A stretch of DNA of 64,000 nt from JANNXY01 sp031409775 (GCA_031409775.1 JANNXY010000042.1:1-64000); one strand, 5' to 3'. Shown: positions 26,413-35,654, counted from the stretch's first letter. Notes: a model not told the origin generated them from the letters alone. Made by a program: numbers and translations.

Positions 26413-26727
26413 CTATCTCATTCTGTTTATAGACATCGCAGTTTCTCTGTCCAAGCCTATAAACTGAGGCTTCTTTACTTCAACAAACCCCATCTCCCCT
26501 GCCTTCTCGAGAGTTACAGACTGTTTGAGCGCGATGTACTGAAACTCAGACTCAGCGAGTGAGCTCGTAATAGTAGATATGCTACGAGCGAACTGTGAAT
26601 TATCCGAAGCATTCTTCATCATGTAGCCCAAATTTGCAATATAAAAAATAAGTGCACATGCACACAATGTCATAATCGACTTTATTACGTATTCTCGGAT
26701 TTGGTTTATATTTCTAAATGATTTCAT
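26413..26727 (-). CDS. FtsL-like bitopic division protein
   Basis: 104 aa. One membrane helix (IMTLCACALIFYIANLGYMM, about 17-36), then a heptad-like stretch (ARSISTITSSLAESEFQYIALKQ, here cut in description) that should form a short coiled coil, as in FtsL. Sequence is too divergent for a direct match; the call rests on size, topology and its place between rsmH and ftsI. Overlaps rsmH by 4 bases (ATGA). Confidence 0.7.
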   Translation of the reverse strand: MKSFRNINQIREYVIKSIMTLCACALIFYIANLGYMMKNASDNSQFARSISTITSSLAESEFQYIALKQSVTLEKAGEMGFVEVKKPQFIGLDRETAMSINRMR

Positions 26728-27632
26728 AATATTTTCTTTATAACCCGGAGTTTAGAACTACGTGATCTAGGGTTATCACTAACCTCTGTATCACTTGGAA
26801 CTATTGGCTTCTTGGTCAGTATTTCTCCACTACATGCGGACTCTAGCGATCTGAAGTACTGCTTGACTATCCTGTCCTCCAAGCTATGGAAACTGATCAC
26901 CGCGATACGACCACCCACTGCGAGCTTGCCCCACGTCTTCTCCAGACCTTCTTTAAGCGCATTCATCTCGTCATTTACAGCTATGCGTAATGCCTGGAAA
27001 GTCTTGGTAGCAGGATGAGTTCTGCCATGTCTCGCGTAGAACGGTACCGCACTATATATACATTTCTCTAGCTCTGCGGAAGTCTCGATAGGCTTAGACT
27101 CTCTCTGCTCTACTATCGCTCTGGCTATACGTCTCGCGAATTTGTCCTCACCGAATCCATAGATGATGTCCGCTAGCGTTTCTTCTGCCCATGTGTTGAC
27201 TACATCATATGCACTCAGTGCATTTGGGTCTGTAGAGAGCGTCATGCGTAGAGGCTCATCCTTCTGGAAGCTGAACCCTCGTCCAGACTCATATGTAAAT
27301 GAGCTAACCCCGAGGTCGAACAGTGCTTTGTCGATATGGTCGATAGAGTGCTTCTCTAGTGCTCGGTCTACATAGCGGAAATTGATTTCTTCGAAGATGA
27401 ATCTGCAATTGTCTGTGCAGTTCATTAGTCTCTTCTCCGAGCGTGAAATCGCGTCTGAATCAGCATCGAGTCCAATCACAGTGAGCCCCGATGTAGATCT
27501 ACAGATCGCTTCGCTATGTCCACCAGCACCGAGTGTCGCATCGAGGACGATGTCGCCTGGTACAATGGACAAGCCTTGTATGGATTCGTTTAAAAGAACT
27601 GGTATGTGGACTAGGCGGGCTAGATCAGACAT
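26724..27632 (-). CDS. rsmH: 16S rRNA m4C1402 methyltransferase RsmH
   Basis: 302 aa. SAM-binding DATLGAGGHSEAI (about residues 31-43), ALFDLGVSSFTYE, RGFSFQKDEPLRM and the C-terminal ISFHSLEDRIVKQYFR are family signatures. Methylates N4 of C1402 in 16S rRNA at the P site. Starts 1 base after the mraZ stop, in the mraZ-rsmH pair found in most bacteria. Confidence 0.97.
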   Translation of the reverse strand: MSDLARLVHIPVLLNESIQGLSIVPGDIVLDATLGAGGHSEAICRSTSGLTVIGLDADSDAISRSEKRLMNCTDNCRFIFEEINFRYVDRALEKHSIDHIDKALFDLGVSSFTYESGRGFSFQKDEPLRMTLSTDPNALSAYDVVNTWAEETLADIIYGFGEDKFARRIARAIVEQRESKPIETSAELEKCIYSAVPFYARHGRTHPATKTFQALRIAVNDEMNALKEGLEKTWGKLAVGGRIAVISFHSLEDRIVKQYFRSLESACSGEILTKKPIVPSDTEVSDNPRSRSSKLRVIKKIL

Positions 27633-27633
27633 A

Positions 27634-28068
27634 TTAGATTGCTCCTATTTCCCCAAGTTTGGAAGCCATCTGGTCTGCTTCCTTGCTTACCTTTGACTTG
27701 TATGACTTCCAAGTCGACTCATCCCACAGCTCGAGCCTGTTGAACACACCCGCAAACACCACCTTGTCAGCAATGCTTGCAAATGACTTCAAATGCTCTG
27801 GAATAAGTATCCTCCCGCTCGCATCGACATCTACCTCTACGGCTCCAGCGAGCATAAATCGGTTGAACCCGCGAGATGTTGCATCAAGCATACCGAGACC
27901 ACCTAGCTTCTCGGCTATCTTCTGCCACTCCTTGGTCGAGTAGACAAACAAGCACTGGTCTAGGCCGTGGGTTATAACGATAGATTTGCCAATCACTTTG
28001 CGAAATTTCACAGGAAGCGAAGTTCTTTTCTTTTCATCAACGGTTTGTGTGTATTCGCCTATTAGCAT
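27634..28068 (-). CDS. mraZ: MraZ transcriptional regulator
   Basis: 144 aa, two SpoVT-AbrB-like half-domains: GEYTQTVDEKKRTSLPVKFRK cut across the first (DxKxRxxLP) and VEVDVDASGRILIPEHL the second (DxxGRixiP). Forms a ring-shaped oligomer and represses the dcw operon. Four 10-bp-spaced boxes (28080-28114) lie just upstream, fitting autoregulation. First gene of the mraZ-nrnA unit (28.07 to 22.47 kb). Confidence 0.96.
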   Translation of the reverse strand: MLIGEYTQTVDEKKRTSLPVKFRKVIGKSIVITHGLDQCLFVYSTKEWQKIAEKLGGLGMLDATSRGFNRFMLAGAVEVDVDASGRILIPEHLKSFASIADKVVFAGVFNRLELWDESTWKSYKSKVSKEADQMASKLGEIGAI

Positions 28069-28079
28069 AAAGTTACTTT

Positions 28080-28114
28080 ACCACTATTTCCCACTTGATA
28101 CCATTCTATCCCAC
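28080..28114 (-). promoter_or_regulatory. MraZ operator: four boxes at exact 10-bp spacing
   Basis: On the minus strand GTGGG (28110-28114), ATGGT (28100-28104), GTGGG (28090-28094), GTGGT (28080-28084), each separated by 5 bases. MraZ is known to bind tandem TGGG-type repeats with 5-base spacers. A TAGAAT hexamer (28103-28108) overlaps the boxes, so binding would block the promoter. Box 4 ends 11 bases before the ATG. Confidence 0.8.
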
Positions 28115-28186
28115 AATCCCCCTTTCCGCTCCCCACTTATCCACTTTTTCCCTCAATTCTAGAGTTACACAACATCCTCCGCTCTT

Positions 28187-28250
28187 TTGCAAAGCCAAAA
28201 GCCCACCTCCCTCAAGGCCTGCCTCGCCGGCAAGGCGGGGAGGAATTTAT
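28187..28250. repeat. GC-rich hairpin block
   Basis: AGCCCACCTCCCTCAAGG..., with CTGCC-TCGCCGGCAA-GGCGGGGAGG able to fold. Its ends (CCACCTCCCTC ... GGGGAGGAATTT) resemble those of the DUF559 cassette inverted repeats, so it may be a solo or degenerate end. No coding content. Directly upstream of the promoter of the 28321 gene. Confidence 0.35.
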
Positions 28251-28252
28251 GC

Positions 28253-28281
28253 TTGACAAATTTCCTTTCCTTATGTTAAAT
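28253..28281 (+). promoter_or_regulatory. Sigma-70 promoter
   Basis: TTGACA (28253-28258), 17-base spacer ending ATG, TTAAAT (28276-28281). Transcription would start near 28288, giving a leader of about 33 bases to ATG 28321. Confidence 0.7.
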
Positions 28282-28320
28282 TATGACCTGAACAGCTCTT
28301 TGAGCACAACCTACTAAAAT

Positions 28321-28590
28321 ATGAAAAAACCTGTTTGGCTTATTAAACTCCTACATTTTTGGGTAAAATTTATTGGTGGGATTGAGGGAGACGCATCATA
28401 CTTTTACGAAAAAGTTCCTTGTGCTGATGGATTCCATCATACAGAATTCACAATATTTTGTTCAGGTACTACAAAGGAAGCAGAGGCCTATCCATCCTCA
28501 AACTTTGACCTGATTTCCGAAAAGGACAAAGAACTGATAAGAGACTTTGTCACCAAGCTTGGTTTCAAACTTAAGCAACAGTCAAAATAA
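28321..28590 (+). CDS. Hypothetical protein (89 aa)
   Basis: MKKPVWLIKLLHFWVKFIGG at the start could be a weak membrane-associating helix; the rest is soluble and mixed (ASYFYEKVPCADGFHHTEF, IFCSGTTKEAEAYPSS). No family recognised. It has its own promoter with good hexamers and sits alone between the mraZ operon and the lysS unit, convergent with lysS. Confidence 0.6.
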   Translation: MKKPVWLIKLLHFWVKFIGGIEGDASYFYEKVPCADGFHHTEFTIFCSGTTKEAEAYPSSNFDLISEKDKELIRDFVTKLGFKLKQQSK

Positions 28591-28607
28591 ATAATGACTG
28601 ATTTTAT

Positions 28608-30188
28608 TTAAACCACTTCCTTAAATCTCTTGATTAGAAATTCGCGGTCGAGGACAGAGAGGAACCAGCCGGCCTTGGGACCAGAAGATTTTCCTAGAAT
28701 GGAGAGGTAGATCGCGGAGAAGAATTCTTTGGGTTCGATTTGAAGACTTTCTTTGATCTCATGAAGCTTGGTGTGGAATGCCTGGCCTTCGATAGACTGA
28801 TTCGCCTCGATGAATTCTACGAGCAGAGTAAGTGCCTGTTTCTGGATATCAGAGAAGTTCTTTGCACTTTCTGGTACTTCCTTTTTAATTTCGAATTTAT
28901 ATTCCTCGGGAGCGAATTCTGCAATCCATTTCTGTACATATGTGATACGGTGAAGCAATTCTTTCTTGTCTTCGTCGGTGAGAGTAATTTCTTGGAGTTT
29001 TTCAATTTCCTTTACTGGATCCAAATGCGGCATCTGGGAAATGAATGCGACAGTTGAAAACCTCGGCAAATGCCTCTCGGTAATATTGCCCTGATCCTCT
29101 GGCTTATGCGATAGGTAAAAGGCGCGGGTGAAATCGTCTTTAACACCTCCGAAATACTTTTTCGCGTAAGTATCGTAGTTATCAAATAGAATTGGCACGG
29201 TATCTCCTGCCGGATCGAATTCGAGGACCTTCATTGGTTCTTTGTATATAAGTAAAAATCTAAATAACTCTGCAGGGAGTAAATCTGCAATCTCTCGCGA
29301 TGATGACCCAGCACCTTTGGAACTGGACATTTTCTTGCCACCGACTTGAAAGAATTCATAAGGAATGTTAAATGGTGGCTCAACACCGAACACTTCGCGA
29401 GCGATGGTATCTGCGACTTCCCTTGCACCACCTTTGGTCGAGTGATCCTTGCCGCCTCCCTCTACATGGACTCCGATTATCTTGAACTTGGCAGCCCATT
29501 CTACCTTCCACGGAAGCTTGGCACGACCATCAAACGGAGATATCCTGCCCTGCTTGCCACATCCCGTGGCCCATTTGACGAAGTCACCACATGTATACTC
29601 GACTGTCTCCCCGTCCCAGTTTCGAGCCTTGGTAGTCCCCACCTTGCCACACTGCTCACATACCACAGAAAGCGCGAGCCAATCATCAGCACGAACTGAG
29701 CCAGAAATTCTCTTGTAAATTTCTCGGATCTTGTCTGCATTATCTAGAGCGAGCCTGATAGCTTCGTTATATTTACCAGACTTGTACAATTCACTAGATC
29801 GGTAGAATTCCGGATAGAATCCTGTATCAGTTATCACCTGCATGAACTCGCTCGCGAAATATTCTGCATAGTTGGTTGCTATCGCATCAGGAGACGGGAC
29901 GTTGCACAGAGGCTTGCCCATGTGCTCTCTGAATTTATTTTCATCCAGATACACCGGCAATCCATCCATCGGATCATAGTCGTTGATTTCGTAAAGGAAT
30001 TTGTGAAAGATTCCTTTCTCCTTTAGCACCTCATCGATCATGCCATGTATTGCAACACCTCGCATCGATCCTACATGTACGCGACCAGAGGCGGTCTTCT
30101 CGTCACGTATGACAAGAGGCTTGCCGCTCTTTATAACAGCGTCAAAATGCTTTTCTATTTCCGATCCTATTCGGTCGGTCCAAAACAT
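28608..30188 (-). CDS. lysS: Lysyl-tRNA synthetase, class I (archaeal type)
   Basis: 526 aa. It has class I signatures, not class II: TASGRVHVGSMRG (HIGH region, about residues 32-44) and GKKMSSSKGAG (KMSKS). A zinc-type CxxC pair is at VVCEQCGKVG and YTCGDF. The C-terminal anticodon-binding helical cage follows. Most bacteria use class II LysRS; class I is found in archaea, spirochaetes, alphaproteobacteria and some others. It begins 10 bases after greA and is co-transcribed with it. Symbol lysS here means the class I enzyme (lysK in some schemes). Confidence 0.95.
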   Translation of the reverse strand: MFWTDRIGSEIEKHFDAVIKSGKPLVIRDEKTASGRVHVGSMRGVAIHGMIDEVLKEKGIFHKFLYEINDYDPMDGLPVYLDENKFREHMGKPLCNVPSPDAIATNYAEYFASEFMQVITDTGFYPEFYRSSELYKSGKYNEAIRLALDNADKIREIYKRISGSVRADDWLALSVVCEQCGKVGTTKARNWDGETVEYTCGDFVKWATGCGKQGRISPFDGRAKLPWKVEWAAKFKIIGVHVEGGGKDHSTKGGAREVADTIAREVFGVEPPFNIPYEFFQVGGKKMSSSKGAGSSSREIADLLPAELFRFLLIYKEPMKVLEFDPAGDTVPILFDNYDTYAKKYFGGVKDDFTRAFYLSHKPEDQGNITERHLPRFSTVAFISQMPHLDPVKEIEKLQEITLTDEDKKELLHRITYVQKWIAEFAPEEYKFEIKKEVPESAKNFSDIQKQALTLLVEFIEANQSIEGQAFHTKLHEIKESLQIEPKEFFSAIYLSILGKSSGPKAGWFLSVLDREFLIKRFKEVV

Positions 30189-30198
30189 TTTTTTAACA

Positions 30199-30663
30199 TT
30201 AGGCTATATCGATAACTTTGTAATTTACTTCACCTTTGGGAGTATTGAATGTGAATGCTTCGCCTTTCTTTTTGCCCATGAGAGCTGCACCTAGAGGAGA
30301 TACGTATGAGATCTTGCCTTCGGCGGTGTTGGTCTCCTCGGATCCGACGATTTTAAAAACTTTCTTTTCTTTGTCGCCTTCTTTCTGAGCTGTTACAGTA
30401 GAACCTATTTCTACTTTCTCGCTATGATGGAGGGCCATTATGACAGCGGATTTGAGTAGGTTCTCGAGCTTCATTATGCGCTCCTCTGTAGATGCCTGGA
30501 GCTCGCGAGCCTGTTGGTATTCGGCGTTCTCTGATAAATCCCCCAGGCTTTTGGCATATTCTAGGGATTCTGCGATTTCTTTGCGCTTGCTGGATTTGAG
30601 CACTTCTAGCTCCGCTCTTAGCTCTTCAAATTTTTCTTTTGTTAGGTATTCTTTATCGTTCAT
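30199..30663 (-). CDS. greA: Transcription elongation factor GreA
   Basis: 154 aa. The N-terminal coiled coil has LTKEKFEELRAELEVLK and the tip acidic residues in YAKSLGDLSENAEYQQARE (conserved DLxENxEY). The C-terminal FKBP-like domain contains ISYVSPLGAALMGKKKG. Stimulates transcript cleavage by stalled RNA polymerase. First gene of the greA-lysS unit. Confidence 0.97.
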   Translation of the reverse strand: MNDKEYLTKEKFEELRAELEVLKSSKRKEIAESLEYAKSLGDLSENAEYQQARELQASTEERIMKLENLLKSAVIMALHHSEKVEIGSTVTAQKEGDKEKKVFKIVGSEETNTAEGKISYVSPLGAALMGKKKGEAFTFNTPKGEVNYKVIDIA

Positions 30664-30694
30664 GTTGTTTTATTAAATATAAAAATGTCTGGTT

Positions 30695-30722
30695 ATTATA
30701 CACGAAAATGAAGTTTTTACAA
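30695..30722 (-). promoter_or_regulatory. Promoter of greA-lysS
   Basis: Minus strand: TTGTAA (30717-30722), 16 bases, TATAAT (30695-30700). The start would be near 30688, so there is a leader of about 25 bases. An exception to the leaderless rule seen elsewhere. Confidence 0.65.
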
Positions 30723-30749
30723 ATTTGATGAGATTGACACAATCTAGTT

Positions 30750-32411
30750 TTAATTGTCAAAATATTCTGGTGTATTTATATTCATCCAGTCTACGAGCTG
30801 GCGCATAACAAACACCGCTCCTACTGTGTTGGATCTAGGACCCTGCTCCATCATAACTACGAATGCGTATTTGGGATTATCATACGGCCAGAAGCCTTCA
30901 TTCCAAGAATTTACCTTGGCCTTGGTAGTTCCGAGCTCTGCTGTACCAGTCTTCCCCGCAATCTCTACATAAGGCACATTGAGAGCTTTGGCGGTACCGA
31001 TGAGTGCTCCCTGCCTCATTCCTTCTCTTATAATCTTTAGGTTTCCTGGATTGACCCCTAGATCTGTAGAGCTAGCTACAGTACTACTAGCCACTCTAAG
31101 TATTGTAGGATCTATTAGCTTGCCACCGTTAGCTATCGCTGACACTGCCCTGAGTGCCTGCATAGGAGTCGCTTGGAATCCGTATTGTCCGATAGAGGTA
31201 AAGTAGGTATCCCCAAGTCTCCAGTCATCACCGTCAAAATGCTTTTTCTTCCATTCTGGATTCGGCACTGTTCCTGACTTGCCTTCGAAGAATCCCACAA
31301 GTGGCGAGCCGAACCCAAATAGTCTGTAATATTTGTCGAGTTTGGTAATCCCGAGGCCTTTGATATCTGCGAACCCTCCACCTATTTCATAGAAATACAC
31401 ATTGGATGACAATGCTATCGCTTTGCGCATATCCACTGGACCATGTGCTTTCCAATCATTGAATGCTGTACTCTGTGATGGATTATACGGGTTTACTACT
31501 TCTATCTTGCCGGTACTAACTATTATTTTGTCCGGTGATATAGTTCCCTCCTCCAGTGCACCTAGTGCGACATATGGCTTCACGATTGACCCAGGTGTAT
31601 ACAACCCATGGTTAAGTCGACTCAGAAATAGGTTCCTGGGGTCATTGAAATACTCTTTTATCTTTGCACTATCACTACCCTCTGTCATCACTGACGAGCT
31701 GAATTCTGGATAACTAGTAAATGCCACGAGCTCTCCAGTATGGACATTCATAATAGCAGCTGCTCCACCAGAGAACCCGATATCATCTGACAATTTCTCC
31801 ATATATTCATATAGCTTGGCCTGGATACGCGAATCCACAGATAGTTTAAGTGTTTCTCCATGCTCTGCTGGTTCTAGTACATTCTCGGATACTACTTTAC
31901 CAAGTGCATCTGTCTCTGTGATCTTGATACCGTTTTTACCTTGGAGTATATAGTCATAATATTGCTCCGAACCAGTCTTACCTTTGAGCTCATGGTCAAA
32001 GTAGATGCCCTTCTTGTCCTTCTTGGGATAGCTTATATACCCGAGTAGCTGACTGAAGCCAGATGTCGTAGTGTATACCCTGGTGTTAAACAGCTCGCCC
32101 TCACGCGGTGTGTTCCATGCGAGTAGCACATCATTGCGATCAACTATCGTACCTCTTTCGGCAAATACAATATCGTTGTTGAGTCTGTTGTTCTCGCTAA
32201 TTTTTGCATAGACTTCACCTTTACTTATCTGTAGTGCCCATGCTCTAGAAACGAAAAATAGTCCAAAAAAAAGAAAAAGTAACCCTATAAATAAAATGGT
32301 TCTACGAGGGATACTTTTCTCCATTCTACCCTCGAACTGGTTGTCATCGAACCTTGGTAGGTTGCGTGCATCCATAAATATTTCGTCTGGGAATACTTCG
32401 TGATTCTTCAT
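30750..32411 (-). CDS. mrdA: Penicillin-binding protein 2 (elongation transpeptidase)
   Basis: 553 aa. One membrane helix (about residues 35-58), dimer domain, transpeptidase domain with SxxK in PGSIVKPYVALG, SSN in LSSNVYFYEIGG and KTG in AGKTGTAELG. Works with the MreB rod system; its location as the last gene of proS-mreB-mreC-mreD supports PBP2 rather than FtsI. Overlaps the mreD-position gene by 1 base. No rodA is visible in the window. Confidence 0.93.
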   Translation of the reverse strand: MKNHEVFPDEIFMDARNLPRFDDNQFEGRMEKSIPRRTILFIGLLFLFFGLFFVSRAWALQISKGEVYAKISENNRLNNDIVFAERGTIVDRNDVLLAWNTPREGELFNTRVYTTTSGFSQLLGYISYPKKDKKGIYFDHELKGKTGSEQYYDYILQGKNGIKITETDALGKVVSENVLEPAEHGETLKLSVDSRIQAKLYEYMEKLSDDIGFSGGAAAIMNVHTGELVAFTSYPEFSSSVMTEGSDSAKIKEYFNDPRNLFLSRLNHGLYTPGSIVKPYVALGALEEGTISPDKIIVSTGKIEVVNPYNPSQSTAFNDWKAHGPVDMRKAIALSSNVYFYEIGGGFADIKGLGITKLDKYYRLFGFGSPLVGFFEGKSGTVPNPEWKKKHFDGDDWRLGDTYFTSIGQYGFQATPMQALRAVSAIANGGKLIDPTILRVASSTVASSTDLGVNPGNLKIIREGMRQGALIGTAKALNVPYVEIAGKTGTAELGTTKAKVNSWNEGFWPYDNPKYAFVVMMEQGPRSNTVGAVFVMRQLVDWMNINTPEYFDN

Positions 32412-32686
32412 TACCTTCTCATTTTATCCTTTATTATTGATATAGCAAAATACGTGATTATGAAGCCTAGATACCATAACAAATGAATCTTTTCGAGCCT
32501 ACCAAATGAGTTGATAGATACAAATAGTGCAAACAGCATCAGTCCCTCGATCCAAGCATCGATCAGGATGAGGCCTACGGCAATCAGGGTGAGTGGGAAC
32601 ACCCACGGCAGAAGCAGTATAGATAATATGATTGCGATATCAAATGTTATCCGTGATAATTTCTGCATTATTTTAATATTACCCAT
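32411..32686 (-). CDS. Small polytopic protein in the mreD position
   Basis: 91 aa with three hydrophobic helices (IAIILSILLLPWVFPLTLI; IEGLMLFALFVSI; YLGFIITYFAISII). MreD is normally about 160 aa with five or six helices, so this would be a reduced form. The call depends on gene order between mreC and mrdA and on 19-base and 1-base overlaps with them. Confidence 0.55.
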   Translation of the reverse strand: MGNIKIMQKLSRITFDIAIILSILLLPWVFPLTLIAVGLILIDAWIEGLMLFALFVSINSFGRLEKIHLLWYLGFIITYFAISIIKDKMRR

Positions 32687-33369
32687 TTGATAGAAGAGGT
32701 AGTTTCAGGTAAACTAACATATATCTTCTGTAATGTAGCCTCACCTTCGGCTTCAACTGATTCGACGATTCCTATTATGTATAACTCTCTCTCCCTACTA
32801 TATACAGTGTCACCGACTTTTACATTTATATCGCGTGGTAAATCTGCAACGAATTTACCATTACCTTGGCCTTTGAGAAATACTTCTGAACCATTTATAT
32901 CTGCGTGTGTAGTAATATCCGGTGAAGTAATCATGGTGACTATAGAGAAATCTCTGAACACTTCTGTCACATTACCGACAAACATTTCTGCTTTGTAAGC
33001 TTGGTTCCCTACCACAACACCGTGCATATCACCACGATCTATCACGAGCTTGTCATACATTGTAAATGGAGGTCTACGAGTTATCTTGCTAAGGATTCCA
33101 GTACTAGTCGGTGCTGTTTCTAGCTGTGCTATAGAATCATATTGCTCTGACTTGACCAGTAGACTTCGCAGTGTAAGCCCTGTGTCGCCATTATTTGTTT
33201 TACCAAATAAATTCGACTCAGTGAACCAGACAGGGTTTATAGTGCTGATTATGGCTGGTGCTAGTATGTAGAGTAGTGCGATCACACATATCACCAGTGT
33301 CACAACGACAGCTTTGGAAGTGATAGATTGAGTATTTCTTTTCTTATTGAATCCTGACTGGTAATTCAT
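32668..33369 (-). CDS. mreC: Rod shape-determining protein MreC
   Basis: 233 aa. Membrane helix (VVVTLVICVIALLYILAPAI, about 22-41), then the beta-barrel part with VIDRGDMHGVVVGNQAYK and GQGNGKFVADLP, VGDTVYSRE, typical of MreC. The usual coiled coil after the helix is short. Overlaps mreB by 26 bases. Confidence 0.88.
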   Translation of the reverse strand: MNYQSGFNKKRNTQSITSKAVVVTLVICVIALLYILAPAIISTINPVWFTESNLFGKTNNGDTGLTLRSLLVKSEQYDSIAQLETAPTSTGILSKITRRPPFTMYDKLVIDRGDMHGVVVGNQAYKAEMFVGNVTEVFRDFSIVTMITSPDITTHADINGSEVFLKGQGNGKFVADLPRDINVKVGDTVYSRERELYIIGIVESVEAEGEATLQKIYVSLPETTSSIKWVILK

Positions 33370-34411
33370 CTTCGTTTTGAATTAGAACGTCTTTGTAATC
33401 TTCTAGGTTCTCTAGGATTATACCCGTACCCCTAGCCACTGCAGTGAGTGGGTCCTCGGCAATAAATACTGGAATCTGGAGATGCTCATGCAGGAGCTCG
33501 TCTAGACCCTTGATAAGTGCTCCTCCACCTGTGAGGTGCACACCCCGATACATTATATCTGATAAGATCTCTGGTGGCGTGTTCTCTAGCACCTCCTTGG
33601 CTGCTTCTACCAGGGTATCTATCGACTGGCCCATCGCCTCTCGTATGTCTGCATCGGTTATCACAACCTCTTTGGGTAGACCGGTGACCAGATCCCGACC
33701 CCGTACAGCGATCTCTAGTGTATCTGACTTGGGTATTACTCTGCCTATTCCCATCTTTATCCTCTCTGCAGTTCTCTCGCCCATGAGTATCTTTAGTTCA
33801 TTTCTAATATAAGAAATAATATCACTGTTGAATTTGTCCCCTGCGATTTTTAGGTTTTTTGATCTTACAATTCCACCTAGCGAAATTACTGCTATGTCAG
33901 TTGTACCTCCACCGATGTCTATCACCATGTTACCCACAGGTTCTTTGACAGGGAGTCTGATACCTATCGCAGCTGCCATAGGCTCCTCTACGATATGTAC
34001 TTCGCGCGCGCCGGCTGACCGCGTAGCGTCACGCACGGCGCGCGTCTCTACGTTGGTGACACCAGACGGAACACCTACTACAACGCGTGGTCCGAACAAT
34101 TTCTTCTGACCTTCTTGGACCTTGTTGAGTAGATAAGACATCATTTCCTCTGTTATCTCGTAGTCAGATATCACTCCGTCGATGAGCGGGTGTACTGCTG
34201 TGATGTGTCCCGGGGTTCTACCCAGCATCATCTTGGCTTCCATACCTACAGCGACAACTCGGCCTGTTTTCTGATTTATCGCCACGACAGATGGCTCGTT
34301 GATCACCACTCCTTTGCCGGGAATATAAACCAGAGTGTTCGCTGTACCGAGATCGATTCCGATGTCGTTGGAGAATTTGGCGTAGAATTTTTCGAAAAAG
34401 TTAGAGAACAT
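33344..34411 (-). CDS. mreB: Actin-like MreB (copy 1)
   Basis: 355 aa. DIGIDLGTANTLVYIPGKG (phosphate 1), VIDIGGGTTDIAVISLGG (phosphate 2) and GGALIKGLDELL (adenosine motif) are all present. Guides wall synthesis along the rod. It starts 1 base after the proS stop and overlaps mreC. A second mreB is at 40.0-41.0 kb; this copy, in the mreBCD-mrdA group, is the likely canonical one. Tail IQNEDELPVRIQ is acidic. Confidence 0.97.
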   Translation of the reverse strand: MFSNFFEKFYAKFSNDIGIDLGTANTLVYIPGKGVVINEPSVVAINQKTGRVVAVGMEAKMMLGRTPGHITAVHPLIDGVISDYEITEEMMSYLLNKVQEGQKKLFGPRVVVGVPSGVTNVETRAVRDATRSAGAREVHIVEEPMAAAIGIRLPVKEPVGNMVIDIGGGTTDIAVISLGGIVRSKNLKIAGDKFNSDIISYIRNELKILMGERTAERIKMGIGRVIPKSDTLEIAVRGRDLVTGLPKEVVITDADIREAMGQSIDTLVEAAKEVLENTPPEILSDIMYRGVHLTGGGALIKGLDELLHEHLQIPVFIAEDPLTAVARGTGIILENLEDYKDVLIQNEDELPVRIQ

Positions 34412-34412
34412 A

Positions 34413-35654
34413 TTATGATAGCCATTCGATTATTTCTGTCATAGATTTGACCACGGTCTTGCCTGTCTGGCGATTCTTTACCTCTACTGCATCCTGATGC
34501 GACTTCTTGCCAACTATTATCTGATACGGGATACCGATGAGGTCTGCATCAGCGAATTTCTCCCCCGCTCTCACGCCCTCGCGGTCGTCATAAAGCACTG
34601 CACCATCGAGCTCTTTGTAAATATCATCTGCCAAGGACTTAACAGTTTGCTCCTCTGGTGACAGACAGAGCAGATGTGCTCTAAATGGAGCGACAGATTC
34701 TGGCCAGACAATACCTTTTTCGTCTGACAGAACTTCGACAATAGTACCCATGAGTCTAGTAATACCGATGCCATATGAACCCATGATCACTGGTATCTGC
34801 TCACCTTTCTCGTCTTTGTAATTTAAATCTAGCTTGTCAGAAAACTTTGTACCTAGGTTAAATATATTTCCAACTTCGATAGATTTCTTCTCTATCAATT
34901 TGCTAGTATCGATCCCGAGCTTCTCGCCAATACCTGACTCCATAACTTCTTGGTTTATAGAGATTCCTTTCTCTGTATCTACAAACACTGTGTCTTCTCC
35001 TGCATCAGAAATAGTCTGGAACTCATCAGAGAATTCGCTAAATATTCCACCAGAGGCAAATGTTTTCATAGTGATGCCACCTAACCCAGCTCTCGCAAAT
35101 ACTTTCATATACGCTTCGCTTGCTTTCTCATAAAACTCTGCATGTTCGGTATCTGTTCTGGAGAATGAATATAGATCCTTCATCAAGAATTCTTTGCCGC
35201 GCATGATGCCGGATTTGGCTCGCAATTCATTGCGAAATTTGGTTTGGAATTGGTAAGCGTATTTAGGCAGGTCTCGATACGACTGGATATACTCAGCCAT
35301 GATCGCTGTGAGTGGCTCCTCGTGGGTGATACCAAGCCCTGTCTCACCACCGGATTTGAACTCAGTCTTGAACCAATTATCGACAACAGCGTCATTCCAC
35401 CTGCCGGTGCGCTCCCAAGTTTCTTTGTTCTGAAGTGCTGTGAGTGATATCTCCTGTCCACCGATATTGTTCATTTCTTCTCTCACAATATTTTTCAAAT
35501 TATCTATTACCTTTAATCCTAATGGCAAATACGAATAAACTCCGGCCATTTCCTTGTGCACATAGCCTGCACGTATGAGTAATTGCGCGTTCTTTGAAAC
35601 TTCATCGGCTGGAGCCTCCTTCCTGGTCTTTGTAAATAGTTGTGATTGCTTCAT
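34413..35654 (-). CDS. proS: Prolyl-tRNA synthetase, short form
   Basis: 413 aa, class II. Motif 2 is FQTKFRNELRAKSGIMRGKEF, split as TKFRNELRAKSGIMRGKEF (about residues 135-153), motif 3 is GSYGIGITRLMGTIVE. C-terminal anticodon-binding domain ends with QTGKTVVKSM. The 180-residue editing insert of the E. coli-type enzyme is absent, so mischarged Ala-tRNA must be handled otherwise or not at all. Leads the proS-mreB-mreC-mreD-mrdA unit. Confidence 0.95.
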   Translation of the reverse strand: MKQSQLFTKTRKEAPADEVSKNAQLLIRAGYVHKEMAGVYSYLPLGLKVIDNLKNIVREEMNNIGGQEISLTALQNKETWERTGRWNDAVVDNWFKTEFKSGGETGLGITHEEPLTAIMAEYIQSYRDLPKYAYQFQTKFRNELRAKSGIMRGKEFLMKDLYSFSRTDTEHAEFYEKASEAYMKVFARAGLGGITMKTFASGGIFSEFSDEFQTISDAGEDTVFVDTEKGISINQEVMESGIGEKLGIDTSKLIEKKSIEVGNIFNLGTKFSDKLDLNYKDEKGEQIPVIMGSYGIGITRLMGTIVEVLSDEKGIVWPESVAPFRAHLLCLSPEEQTVKSLADDIYKELDGAVLYDDREGVRAGEKFADADLIGIPYQIIVGKKSHQDAVEVKNRQTGKTVVKSMTEIIEWLS

